A stretch of 64,000 nucleotides of DNA from contig OMXE01000012.1 of NCBI GenBank assembly GCA_900314935.1, positions 1-64,000 of the forward strand, read 5' to 3'. The notes beneath the pieces were generated by a model, which did no database searches, was not told where the DNA came from, and saw only the letters and a program-made list of their open reading frames with translations. Of this stretch, positions 1 through 8,218 are shown one piece after another. This DNA is from an uncultured Prevotella sp. Lineage in GTDB: Bacteria; Bacteroidota; Bacteroidia; Bacteroidales; Bacteroidaceae. Position 1 is the stretch's first letter. Each line of letters starts with the position of its first letter. A program made the position numbers and the translations under genes.

Positions 1-92
1 TGAGGCCCTAAGAACGTTAAGAAAATCGCAATCTACATAATTCTCAATATATAAAATTTTTAACTTAATAAATTTGGTAAATATCATAGGAA

Positions 93-210
93 GCGACTCA
101 GCCATTCAAGCATACTTGATGGCATTCGCTGCTCTGTCGGTTCTGTGATTTCTGTGTGAAATAATATAATTCTCTGCGTGAACTCCGCGTTCTCTGCGTC
201 TCCGCGTGAG
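93..210. repeat. Left copy of a 118-base inverted repeat
   Basis: This stretch is the reverse complement of 14141-14258 over its full 118 bases, with about eight mismatches and no gaps. Its first half carries the near-palindrome TCAAGCATACTTGA. Its second half is the 'ctctgcgtctctgcgtgag' repeat family that recurs between genes throughout the first 14 kb. It lies in the non-coding lead before the primase-helicase stop codon. I see no gene in 1-236. Confidence 0.85.
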
Positions 211-236
211 GATAAAACTCTCTGTGGGAGGTGAAC

Positions 237-2093
237 TCACTCCATGAGGTTAAGGAGCTGCTGTTGCACGGCACGACCACGCAGCCAGTTGCTGTTGTCG
301 TGGGCGAGGGGAACGTAGGCCCTGCCGTTGCGCCGGTCGACCTCCGTGCCACGGGTGCTACCAGTGAACCGGTTGTTCTGCTTGTTGAAGAACACGGTGC
401 ATTTGCCAACCTTTCCTAAATGGGCGAAGCGGATCTTCAGGATATCCACGACCACACCATCGTCGGTACTGTTGCGCTGCAGGATGATACCGTAGTCGGC
501 CTTGTTGGCGAAGTCGGCACTACCGGCGATGTCGTACAGGTTGAGCGTGATGGGCTTCCCGTCGTTACTGGTGGTCTTACGCGGGTGTGCCACCACGAAC
601 ACCAGCATGTCCTCTTCGTGTGAGAAATCCACGATTCGCTTCAACACATCCGAGATCTTCTGCGTCATCTCCTGTCCCGTGTTCATGGGTAGGGCGATGT
701 AGTTGAAGGGGTCGATGGCGAGCACCTTGGCCCCTGTGGCCTGTTTGATGAGTCGGGCTGTCTGCAGGATGCTCTCGATATCGTTCTCGTCCTGCTCGAT
801 ATGGACGAAGTTCTTACTCAGGTAGTTGATGGTGTCCTGCTCCACCAGCTTACTGAAGTTCCTGATGTGGAACGGCTTACCCATGACCAGCTGCGCCAGT
901 TCCATGTAGTGCAGGGCGGTAGGGTATTTCTCGGGCGAATAGACGATGCATTTCCAGTTGTGTTCGGCAAACAGACTCACCAGTAGGAAGTCGAGGAAGC
1001 TGCTCTTACCTGATCCCGGCACACCCGAGATGACGCACATACGACCCGTCTCGAACTTCACGTGCTCGTCGAACCCTTTTAGTCCTACGCACCGTCCCTC
1101 GGGAATGCCGTTCATGAAGTAGTTGTCGATCTGCTCCTGGTAGTCGTGTGCCGTTTTCATCTTCGGAATGGGGTAGGGGTGTGCTGCATCTAAACAGTGC
1201 AGCACCGCCTCCTTCCCTCCCTTCATCAGCATCTCGTTGGCATCCTTCGCCCCATCCCAATCGACCACCAGACAGCGCTGGTACCCGAAGTACTCCACCA
1301 CCTGTCGCTGCAGTTCCAGTCCCATGCGGTCGGTATCTCCTGCAAAGACAATCCGTCCGATCTTGTCGAAGTGCGACGTGCGGAAGGCATCGAAGGTGCT
1401 CATCTTCGTGTTGGCACCGTTGCTCACGCTGATCACGTTGGGACGACCGCATTCCACGATGGCCAGACAGTCCATCATCCCTTCGGTGATATAGAGCGTG
1501 TCGTCGTGGTCCAACAGCAGCGCCGCGTTCAGGTTATAGGGGATGATCTCTGCATGCGGTGTGAAGAGGAAGTCCTTATCGCAGGTCTTGTACTGCACGT
1601 TCACCAGCTCCTTCCCGTCGTAGAAGCAGAAGGCCAGCGCCTCCTTTTCCACCTTGATCTCCTTTCCCGGGTTCCTCGGGTCCTCGGCATTAACCATTAC
1701 CTTCTTCCATTTGACCCCCAGTTGATGTGCCGTATCCAAGGAGATACCCCGGTCGGTGAGATATTTCTTCAGGTTCCCGCTGAAGGCGGTGAACAGGGTG
1801 TTCGGGTCGAGCTTCACCGGCTGCCGCTTGTACTTACTGGTGCGTTGTTGCCATTGCTGTTCGTACGATTCCCATGTCTTTTTCAGGATGAAATACTCGC
1901 CGCAGTGGAAGCAATGACCGTAGCCTGTGCGCAGGTTCATTTTCAGCGACGGGTCCTTTTTGTGTTCGCGGTGATCGCTGCAGGCAGGACAGGGGCAGCG
2001 CACTACATCGGAATCCGACCTGCTGGTGTATTTCACTTGGAGTTCACCCTGGTCAAGGATGATAAACCGTCCGTTCTTGGTCCTATTCATCAT
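237..2093 (-). CDS. Primase-helicase, Toprim plus RecA-like ATPase
   Basis: A 618-residue protein built like phage T7 gp4 or TWINKLE: a zinc-binding primase head, a Toprim fold and a DnaB/RecA-type motor. The zinc ligands appear to be Cys33, Cys35, Cys38, Cys61 and Cys64. Toprim motifs are Glu204 (ITEGMMD) and Asp253/Asp255 (GDTD). The Walker A loop GVPGSGKSS is at 357-365. It should make primers and unwind DNA. The start codon overlaps the stop of the upstream gene by four bases (ATGA), so the two are translationally coupled. In Bacteroidales such genes occur in mobile elements and beside capsule loci with HU-like proteins. No phage structural or integrase gene is visible here. Confidence 0.82.
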   Translation of the reverse strand: MMNRTKNGRFIILDQGELQVKYTSRSDSDVVRCPCPACSDHREHKKDPSLKMNLRTGYGHCFHCGEYFILKKTWESYEQQWQQRTSKYKRQPVKLDPNTLFTAFSGNLKKYLTDRGISLDTAHQLGVKWKKVMVNAEDPRNPGKEIKVEKEALAFCFYDGKELVNVQYKTCDKDFLFTPHAEIIPYNLNAALLLDHDDTLYITEGMMDCLAIVECGRPNVISVSNGANTKMSTFDAFRTSHFDKIGRIVFAGDTDRMGLELQRQVVEYFGYQRCLVVDWDGAKDANEMLMKGGKEAVLHCLDAAHPYPIPKMKTAHDYQEQIDNYFMNGIPEGRCVGLKGFDEHVKFETGRMCVISGVPGSGKSSFLDFLLVSLFAEHNWKCIVYSPEKYPTALHYMELAQLVMGKPFHIRNFSKLVEQDTINYLSKNFVHIEQDENDIESILQTARLIKQATGAKVLAIDPFNYIALPMNTGQEMTQKISDVLKRIVDFSHEEDMLVFVVAHPRKTTSNDGKPITLNLYDIAGSADFANKADYGIILQRNSTDDGVVVDILKIRFAHLGKVGKCTVFFNKQNNRFTGSTRGTEVDRRNGRAYVPLAHDNSNWLRGRAVQQQLLNLME

Positions 2094-3103
2094 TCGTTCT
2101 CCTCCCTTCTTCGTTTCTGTTCTTCTTCCACATCATACTGGTCTAAGGGTATCCACTGGTGGAAACGGTAGCTCCACTCGGTGCGCATGTTCGTCTGGGG
2201 TGGCGCATCGGAGGGCAGCGGAAGGTAGTTGTAGCTGTAGCGTTTACCGTTGATGAGATGCTCGTACACCGAGTGTTCCGGCTCCTCCTGTTGTTCCGAC
2301 GTGCGCCGCTGTCGTTCCTGCGCGATGTATTGTCGCAGCTGCTGACCGACGGAGAGACCGGGGCGCAGGATGTTGTTGAAATACCGTTTGGCATCCTGTT
2401 CGGTGGCAGGGTGCTTGTCGGCCGCCATACAGTGTTCCTGAAACCAGGTGGCTGCAATGTCGCTCACCAGCTCGTCGCTGGCCACGGGGATGTCGTGATG
2501 CCGTTCAATCATCCGTAACCAATGATAGTCCTTGAAGATTCGAAGAATGACACCGTCGCCATCATCGGTCGGCTGACGGGTATTCCTCGACGACGAAGGA
2601 GGAGAGGGATATGTATCTTTTATCTCTCTATCTCTATCTTTATTATAGGCGAGTGGCTCATCCTCAGCGTGTTGCAGAACGCATTGAGACATCTGCGTGA
2701 GCTTTTGGGCATCCTTTTCGCGGTTTTTCATCTGCTTTTTCAACGCTTTCCCCATCTCTTTTAAATCACCGAAACGGTACTCCTTCAGTGCCTCGCGTTC
2801 CGCCTCGTTGGGGTGGGGCGGCAGGCACAGTGTCCTGCGCAACTGGGGTGAGTAGAAGAAATCGGAGTCTTCTGGCGAATGGAAGATGCCCGATTCGTTG
2901 ATCACCTCCAGCATCTGTGTCCTGCGGATGCCGCAGTTGCGACACAGGTTCGGTAGCGCCGTGTACGAGCCGAGTCCGTTGGGACACGACATGAGGTAGA
3001 AATACAGTTCCATCACAATGTTGCGCTTCTTATCGCGCTCTTTTGTTGTCTTACCCTGAATGCTCTTGTAGAAGTCAGGGTGAATCATTACGAAGTTGTT
3101 CAT
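2090..3103 (-). CDS. Hypothetical protein coupled to the primase-helicase
   Basis: I do not recognise this 337-residue protein. The first 110 residues look like a helix-rich, winged-helix-type domain (ELYFYLMSCPNG, then a CGIRRTQMLEVI segment). The middle is basic and charged, and the C-terminal third has Trp- and Tyr-rich segments. The four-base overlap with the primase-helicase gene and the shared promoter region suggest an accessory role such as helicase loading or origin recognition, in the way DnaD-like proteins serve replicative helicases. That is inference from context only. The start at 3103 is the first ATG after a non-coding repeat element. Confidence 0.6.
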   Translation of the reverse strand: MNNFVMIHPDFYKSIQGKTTKERDKKRNIVMELYFYLMSCPNGLGSYTALPNLCRNCGIRRTQMLEVINESGIFHSPEDSDFFYSPQLRRTLCLPPHPNEAEREALKEYRFGDLKEMGKALKKQMKNREKDAQKLTQMSQCVLQHAEDEPLAYNKDRDREIKDTYPSPPSSSRNTRQPTDDGDGVILRIFKDYHWLRMIERHHDIPVASDELVSDIAATWFQEHCMAADKHPATEQDAKRYFNNILRPGLSVGQQLRQYIAQERQRRTSEQQEEPEHSVYEHLINGKRYSYNYLPLPSDAPPQTNMRTEWSYRFHQWIPLDQYDVEEEQKRRREENE

Positions 3104-3129
3104 AGCAGTAAAAATTGTTTCATTATTTT

Positions 3130-3278
3130 AGAGGTGAGAATTTAGAGGTGAGAGGTGAGAGAATAGCACTATTATATAGGCATTGAATATAGTCCCCTGT
3201 ATCATGTAGGCATTGGATATAGTCACTTGTATCTTATTCATATCTCTAATCTTCTCACCTCTCACCTCTCACCTCTAA
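3130..3278. repeat. GAGGTGAGA hairpin element, copy 1
   Basis: Runs of GAGGTGAGA at the left end face runs of TCTCACCTC at the right end, with an AT-rich core of about 80 bases between them. The same design recurs at 59518-59632 and 61715-61820. Just to the right, a 15-base direct repeat (CTAAACTTTCGAAAG, 3275-3304) overlaps the stop codon of the M15 peptidase gene. Confidence 0.7.
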
Positions 3279-3289
3279 ACTTTCGAAAG

Positions 3290-3733
3290 CTAAACTTTCG
3301 AAAGTGTAAGCACCTGCAGCCTATTTGCCTGTCGCTTGCAGCTGACGTGGATCCAGTAGGTGGTGCAGTCGCGGGTGTGCTCCCAGATGAGCTGGTCGAA
3401 GTTGCGCTGCTGTTTCAGGATGCGGAACATCTGTTGTCCTGCGGCGATGCTGGGCAGATGGATGTCGGCTGCCTCACCCTTCAGGTGTTGTGAGTTTTTC
3501 ACGCCCCCTACCAACTGGTTCACGGCCACGCAGCGGAACCCGCTGTTGATGATGATCGGTGCTCCGTATTCCTCACGGAGAGGTTCCAGCACATGGTTGC
3601 ACAAATAACGAAGGTTCTCCTTCGCGTTGGCATCAGGGGTATTATCAATGTGATGACGCGCTGCGGTCACCGAGCGGGTCATCTCCTTCAATGTGAAGTG
3701 TTCAGAAAGTTTTTCTAGCATATAGATAATCAT
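3290..3733 (-). CDS. M15-family D-Ala-D-Ala carboxypeptidase-like protein
   Basis: A 147-residue protein with the peptidase M15 zinc site: SxHxxGxAxD with His83 and Asp90 (in SQHLKGEAADIH) and a second histidine at 129 in WIHV. Members cut peptidoglycan stem peptides; phage and mobile-element versions act as endolysins. No signal peptide is visible, so it may stay in the cytoplasm or leave by another route. The last residues (LTLSKV) are read from a short direct repeat that also supplies the stop. A start at 3721 (MLEKLSEHF) fits the family better than 3733 and is possible. HU-like proteins and wall hydrolases often sit together next to Bacteroidales capsule loci, as here. Confidence 0.8.
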   Translation of the reverse strand: MIIYMLEKLSEHFTLKEMTRSVTAARHHIDNTPDANAKENLRYLCNHVLEPLREEYGAPIIINSGFRCVAVNQLVGGVKNSQHLKGEAADIHLPSIAAGQQMFRILKQQRNFDQLIWEHTRDCTTYWIHVSCKRQANRLQVLTLSKV

Positions 3734-4064
3734 TATTATATTATTTTTTATAACGGAATAACCTGAATTCTCGGAACAGCGAGAGCAGAGCGATGCTTGT
3801 ATCAGCTATGCCGAGTCGTGACGATAATCACGGAACGTAAATAAACGGAAAACCGGAAAAGATCTATCCTGTTTTAGTGTCATAATGACTCAAGGGAATC
3901 ACATAGATTTCCGTTTTTCCGTTTATTTTCCGTTTCTTCTGATGTGAAAGTAATTGACCGCGTGGCCAATAGACACAATAAGGGTTTTTCATTGATTGAA
4001 CAAATTGTGTGTTTTACAGTGTGTTTTTTGAGATGTGAATAATAAGTTGTTAGGGGGGAGAAGA
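3734..4064. other. Non-coding gap with a long imperfect stem-loop
   Basis: No gene is visible in this 331-base stretch. It contains an inverted repeat: 3839-3859 pairs with 3908-3928 at 20 of 21 positions, across a 48-base loop, with the arms rich in AAACGGAAAA / TTTTCCGTTT. The rest is AT-rich sequence on either side. Confidence 0.6.
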
Positions 4065-4643
4065 CTATGTTTCCTTCTCCCGCGTCATCTTCATCGTGGA
4101 GTTCACCCCTTGCTTGATGGCCGCCTTGGTACCCAGACCGGTACAATAAACAGGATCGGCGAGCAACGCAAAGAACTGCTCCTTGCAGAAACTCTTCATG
4201 AACATTTTACGACTCTTGTTACCTGCTTTCATGAACATCTTACTGATGGCTATATGCACAAGACTCTTCGTGATGTCTTCCCTGAAGGCCAGGTGATGAC
4301 ATTCATCCACCTGCTTTCGGAACTCTTCTTCGTCTTCCGGGAAAGGCTCCTTCAACAGGTGATTGATCTCGCGGATCATGTCGTAGAACAGTGGACGATA
4401 CTCTTCACGAAAATGAAAGATGATAGGAGGAACTGTCAGATGGATTCCTGCTTGTTTTTCATAATTATTCAACTCCATGCAAATGGAATAGAGTTGGGCT
4501 TGTTCTTCTGACAGAAGTCCCTCGTACATACGTTTTCCTTTCTCATACAATTGTATAATATCCTTATATGCAACAATTTGAGCTTCTTTCTTTATCTTGC
4601 TGGAGACTAATTCCAGGTATTGCTCATCATTGATATTTGGCAT
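4065..4643 (-). CDS. Hypothetical protein, 192 aa, helical
   Basis: I do not recognise this protein. It is charged and predicted by eye to be mostly helical, with no signal peptide or membrane segment. The centre (HFREEYRPLFYDMIREINHLLKEPF) and the end (KSFCKEQFFALLADPVYC) are the most structured-looking parts. A possible promoter box, TACCTTTA, lies upstream on the minus strand near 4670. It sits between the M15 peptidase and the HU gene in the same module, but its role cannot be stated. Confidence 0.55.
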   Translation of the reverse strand: MPNINDEQYLELVSSKIKKEAQIVAYKDIIQLYEKGKRMYEGLLSEEQAQLYSICMELNNYEKQAGIHLTVPPIIFHFREEYRPLFYDMIREINHLLKEPFPEDEEEFRKQVDECHHLAFREDITKSLVHIAISKMFMKAGNKSRKMFMKSFCKEQFFALLADPVYCTGLGTKAAIKQGVNSTMKMTREKET

Positions 4644-5349
4644 CTGTTCTTAGTATTATTTTATTAGTGTAAAGGTACTGATTTTCTTTTAGATATGCAA
4701 ACATCCGGTACTGTTTCGTCTTTCATCCCACATGGAAGATTTAGGGTGAAATGAAAGATGTTTTCCCCACCGAAATCTTTATTTTTATTCACACAGAATC
4801 TTATTTTTATTCACACAGAATTATTTATTTTCGCACACAGATCTCACAGATCTCACAGAAATATTTTTTTCGCACACAGATCTCACGGATCTCACAGATT
4901 TTAATTTGCCATGCGGCATGACCATCCTCACGTTGCTCGTTCGGCTCCCCACCCCTCTAAGGGGCGGGGTCCCTGGCAAGGGGGGCGGGGTGATAACAAT
5001 ACTGACCCCACCCTCGTTTCACTCAACCCCTCCCCTACGATGGGAGGGGAGTTGATTACCACCAGCGCATGTACCTTTGCGCCAGTCACCATAGTATATA
5101 ATTTCTGTGAGATCTGTGAGATCTGTGTGAGGTTAAAACTCTTATTCTGTGTGAAATAATAAAATTCTCCGTGTGACCTCTGAGCTCTCTGCGTCTCTGC
5201 GTGAGGATAGTCATGCCGCATGGCTGGGCGAAGCCCATTTCTGTGATTTCTGTGATTTCTGTGTGAGATTATATTAATATTATCTGTGTGAGATTATAAT
5301 AATATTATCTGTGTGACAAGTAAATTGGATTCCAGCGCAAGCGGTTTTT
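4644..5349. repeat. Non-coding repeat island upstream of the HU gene
   Basis: About 700 bases without a convincing gene. From 4785 it is made of short repeats: 'cacacagatctcacagatctcacagaa' type units, a G/C-rich unit with runs of CCCC and GGGG (4950-5050), the 'ctctgcgtctctgcgtgag' unit (5180-5210) and a GGGCGAAGCCC hairpin unit (5222-5235). The same units recur at 6297-6660, 7905-8220 and 14095-14300. Open frames here are by-products of the repeats. Confidence 0.7.
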
Positions 5350-5381
5350 CTTGCAGGAACCGAAATAATGGAGTAATTTTG
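5350..5381 (+). promoter_or_regulatory. Promoter of the HU-like gene
   Basis: A CTTG at 5350-5353 and TAATTTTG at 5374-5381 are 20 bases apart, matching the Bacteroidetes -33/-7 pattern. The transcript would have a long leader of about 150 bases. The leader contains a hairpin in which GCAATTCGA faces TCGATTGC (about 5423-5446), followed by a purine-rich AAAGGAG ahead of the start codon. Confidence 0.6.
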
Positions 5382-5539
5382 CATCCTGTAAAAAACAGGC
5401 TGCGAAGTCAGGCATCGCCTCGGCAATTCGAACAAGCTCGATTGCTCTCGGCTCGCACTGACATTGCATCCACAAATAGCGCGCTAAGAGAACATAAACA
5501 CAAGTATTCATTATTTAATTAAAAGAAAGGAGAAAAATT

Positions 5540-6007
5540 ATGGCTGTATTGTACAGACTTCAAAAAAACAACAACCCTAAAAGCACCTCGTACGGCAATG
5601 TGTACGCCAAGGCAGTGATCACAGATACCGCCGACCTTCAGGTGCTCGCCGACCGTATCCAGCGAAACTGTACCGCTAAGCGAAGTGACGTGCTGGCCGT
5701 GCTCACCGAGCTGGTGGAGGTGATGCAGGATGAGCTGCAGAACGGACACAAGGTGAAACTCGATGGCTTCGGATCGTTCAAGATCGGTATCCGCGGTACC
5801 TCAGCCGAGTCGGTGGAGAAGTTCAAGGTGATGGAGAATGTGAAAGGACTGCGGGTGAACTTCCAGCCGGAGGTGCATATCGATACCAACAAGAAACGTA
5901 CGCAGATGTTCCTCTCGGGCTGTAAGGTGATGGAGATGCCGAAACATACGGAGGTGACCGACGAGGGCACCAGCAACAGCGGTGACGACAACAACGCACA
6001 GGGTTAG
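5540..6007 (+). CDS. HU-like DNA-binding protein
   Basis: A 155-residue member of the HU/IHF family as found in Bacteroidales: a conventional HU-type core in the first 110 residues (TAKRSDVLAVLTELVEV, then the GHKVKLDGFGSFKIG beta-arm start) and a low-complexity acidic tail of about 35 residues. It should bend or coat DNA. The core is preceded by the YRLQKNNNPKSTSYGNVYAKAV lead typical of the versions that sit with wall hydrolases and small membrane proteins. AAAGGAG lies upstream of the ATG. The smalltalk gene follows at 38 bases and is probably cotranscribed. Confidence 0.88.
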   Translation: MAVLYRLQKNNNPKSTSYGNVYAKAVITDTADLQVLADRIQRNCTAKRSDVLAVLTELVEVMQDELQNGHKVKLDGFGSFKIGIRGTSAESVEKFKVMENVKGLRVNFQPEVHIDTNKKRTQMFLSGCKVMEMPKHTEVTDEGTSNSGDDNNAQG

Positions 6008-6044
6008 TATTCACAGGTCTAAGAAGTAATGAAAGGAGGAATTC

Positions 6045-6158
6045 ATGAAGAAGGAGAAAGACAACCAGAAGTGGTCGATGCTGACCAAGGTGCTCATCGC
6101 CATCGCTACCGCACTACTCGGTCTGCTCACCGGTAGTGCCACGGCCGACACCGACTGA
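6045..6158 (+). CDS. Smalltalk-type small membrane protein, 37 aa
   Basis: A 37-residue gene starting MKKEKDNQKW and followed by one hydrophobic helix of about 20 residues (roughly 13-32). This matches the small 'smalltalk' family found right after HU-like genes in Bacteroidales. The site AAAGGAGGA just upstream of the ATG is an unusually strong Shine-Dalgarno sequence for this phylum, and it supports the start. The role of the family is not known to me. After the stop, an overlapping frame encodes VTLRWILLCTSMVMLFMGC, which resembles a tiny lipoprotein signal but lacks an ATG at its front. Confidence 0.75.
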   Translation: MKKEKDNQKWSMLTKVLIAIATALLGLLTGSATADTD

Positions 6159-6772
6159 CTGGTCACCTTGCGGTGGATCTTGTTATGCACCTCAATGGTT
6201 ATGCTGTTCATGGGCTGCACGCTGTTATAGCGCGCAGCCTTTATTTTTTAGACAAAAGAACATGTTTTTAGACATAATAACATAAGAACATATATTCACC
6301 CCGCCCCCCTTGCCAGGACCCCGCCCCTTAGAGGGGTGGGGAGCCAAATGAGCTCATACAGAAATTTAGATTTTTAGTCACACAGAAATCTTGTTTTTAA
6401 TTTTCCCGTAGAATAGTTATTTTTTTGTCCCGCAGAAATAGCGGAAATAGCAGAAATTTAAATCTCTCACTGATTCTAATGTCTATAGATAATCACACCG
6501 CATGGCATGGGGCGTAGCCCCTTTCTGCTATTTCCGCTATTTCTGCGGGACCTAAAATTCATTATCTGAAGGACATAAAAACAATCTCTGCGGGACCTCT
6601 GCGCTCTCTGCGCCTCTGCGTGAGGATAAGTATTTCTGCGTGAGAAGTTACCTTTATGTTCTTATGTTATTATGTCTGCAATAAATTTGGTTCTTTGGTT
6701 CTTTGGTCTAAAAAAATATATGTTCTTTTGTTCTTATGTCTAAAAACATGTTCTTTTGTCTAAAAAATTAAC
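6159..6772. repeat. Non-coding repeat island bounded by inverted repeats
   Basis: No gene is visible beyond a possible tiny lipoprotein frame in the first 70 bases. An AT-rich unit (TTTAGACAAAAGAACATG and neighbours, 6248-6292) is inverted at 6655-6677 and 6737-6765. Between the arms lie the G/C-rich unit (6297-6346) and several 'cacagaaat' and 'ctctgcgcctctgcgtgag' units. A related AT-rich unit occurs at 54300-54357. Confidence 0.65.
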
Positions 6773-6780
6773 TATCTTTG
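6773..6780 (+). promoter_or_regulatory. -7 box upstream of the nucleotidyltransferase gene
   Basis: TATCTTTG ends 18 bases before the ATG, implying a very short leader. No good -33 element is seen at the normal distance, because the region is made of repeat sequence. Confidence 0.5.
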
Positions 6781-6798
6781 CAGCACAATCACTAAGTC

Positions 6799-7920
6799 AT
6801 GAAGAGCGAGAAGGAGTTTTTGGCGCTGTTGAAGGCCGGACTGTGGGGCAGTGAGCCGGATGTGTCGGTGTTTGAGAAGGATACCGACTGGGATATGGTG
6901 TACCAGCTGACGAAGGAGCAGACGGTGGTGGGTGTCGTGACCGACGGTATATCGGCGCTGCCGAAACAGTACCACGGTCCGCGCCCGAAGATCATGCAGT
7001 TCTATGCCCGTACGATGAACCTGGAGGATGAGAACCGCAGGATGAACAGCTTCGTGCCTCAGCTGATGATACAGCTGGAGCGCAAAGGGGTGCACTCGAT
7101 GCTGCTGAAAGGGGCGGGTGTGGCCACGTGCTACCGACAGCCGCTGCACCGTGTGGTGGGCGATATCGACCTGCTGGTACCTGATGCCGAGGAGTATAAG
7201 AAGGCGCGGGAACTGATGCTGATGATTGCTGAGGAAGTAGAAAATGAGGACGTGGGGAGGAAACACTCGGCGTTCCAGTACAAGGGGCTTACCATCGAGG
7301 TGCATGGCGACTTTGTTCTCCCTATCAATAAACACTGTCATCTGCAAACGCCTGTCTGGAAGAAAAAACGATTGACAGAGGGTGGCAGACACATCGAGGA
7401 AGGATTGTTGAAGGGTGCCATCCTACCTCCTGTACAGTTCGACGTTCTCTTCATCTTTGGTCATATGTTGTTGCATTACATGAAGGGTGGAGTAGGACTC
7501 CGTCAGGTATCCGACTGGCTGATGTTCCTGCACCAGCATATCGCGGAGGTTAATCTCCAGACGCTCGAAGAGGATCTGGATTTCTTAGGACTGAGGAAAT
7601 ACTGGGAGGTGTTCGGGGCCATGGCGGTGGAACAGTTAGGGTTCCCCGAAGGACTGATGCCGCTGTATAGCAAGAAGAACAGTGCGAAAGGACGGATCGT
7701 CCTGCAGAACATCTTCAAGACGGGTAACTTCGGGGCGAAGCAGAAACAGGACCAGCTGAAGGAGGGGGCGAACCCGATTGCGAAGAAGCTGGTTACGTTC
7801 TGGGGACAGATACCTGTGTATGCGCGCAACCTGCGGGTGTTCCCCCACGACACTCTCTGGTGCTTCAAGGAGTTCATCGCCTCGGCGCTGAGGGGGTATC
7901 AGACGAAGAGCCACCCCTAA
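6799..7920 (+). CDS. Nucleotidyltransferase-family protein (capsule-associated)
   Basis: A 373-residue protein of the uncharacterised nucleotidyltransferase family common in polysaccharide loci. The diagnostic stretch is LLKGAGVA, then the catalytic-looking VGDIDLLVP with its Asp-x-Asp pair, followed by an EVHGDF segment. Enzymes of this fold move nucleotidyl groups, but the substrate here is unknown. The gene is transcribed opposite to the WecA-Wzc-RfbA operon 300 bases away, which suggests a part in surface polysaccharide formation. The last codons and the stop run into the G/C-rich intergenic repeat that begins near 7905. Confidence 0.75.
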   Translation: MKSEKEFLALLKAGLWGSEPDVSVFEKDTDWDMVYQLTKEQTVVGVVTDGISALPKQYHGPRPKIMQFYARTMNLEDENRRMNSFVPQLMIQLERKGVHSMLLKGAGVATCYRQPLHRVVGDIDLLVPDAEEYKKARELMLMIAEEVENEDVGRKHSAFQYKGLTIEVHGDFVLPINKHCHLQTPVWKKKRLTEGGRHIEEGLLKGAILPPVQFDVLFIFGHMLLHYMKGGVGLRQVSDWLMFLHQHIAEVNLQTLEEDLDFLGLRKYWEVFGAMAVEQLGFPEGLMPLYSKKNSAKGRIVLQNIFKTGNFGAKQKQDQLKEGANPIAKKLVTFWGQIPVYARNLRVFPHDTLWCFKEFIASALRGYQTKSHP

Positions 7921-8218
7921 CCCCTCCATAAGGAGGGGAATTTTATTTTCCCGCTGATAAAGATTTTCAAGTCCCGCAGAAATAGCAGTTTTTTCCCGCT
8001 GATAGAGTTTATTTTTTTGTCCCGCAGAAATCGCAGAAATCGCAGAAATTTTTTTGCACTGATTCTAATGTCTATAGATAATCATGCCGCATGGCTGGGC
8101 GAAGCCCATTTCTGCCATTTCCGCTATTTCTGCGGGACAAAAAAATCTGTGAGATCTGTGATTTCTGTGTGAATTAAAATTCTATATCTGTGTGAAATAA
8201 TAAACTCTCTCTGTGAGA
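7921..8218. repeat. Non-coding repeats between two convergent genes
   Basis: This gap is filled by the same units as the other islands: a G/C-rich CCCCTCC/GGAGGGG hairpin at the start, several 'cgcagaaatagcagaaat' units, the GCCGCATGGCTGGGCGAAGC hairpin unit (about 8087-8106) and 'ctgtgtgaaat' units. No clear terminator or gene is visible. Confidence 0.65.

Noticed and set aside
98..409. A 103-codon frame near the left edge on the minus strand
   Set aside because: Mostly built from the repeat at 93-210 and the end of the primase gene in another frame.
1197..2171. A long 324-codon open frame on the plus strand opposite the primase-helicase
   Set aside because: It is antisense to a protein with clear zinc, Toprim and Walker motifs, and its own translation shows no family features.
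4911..5221. Open frames of about 80-100 codons in both directions
   Set aside because: They are translations of intergenic repeats and have no promoter or family resemblance.
5305..5511. A 68-codon frame in the HU leader
   Set aside because: It is antisense to the leader and lies across the predicted promoter; more likely a structured untranslated region.
237..6158. A prophage, suggested by primase-helicase, M15 peptidase and HU genes
   Set aside because: No capsid, tail, terminase or integrase gene is present, and the set matches a module seen beside Bacteroidales capsule loci.
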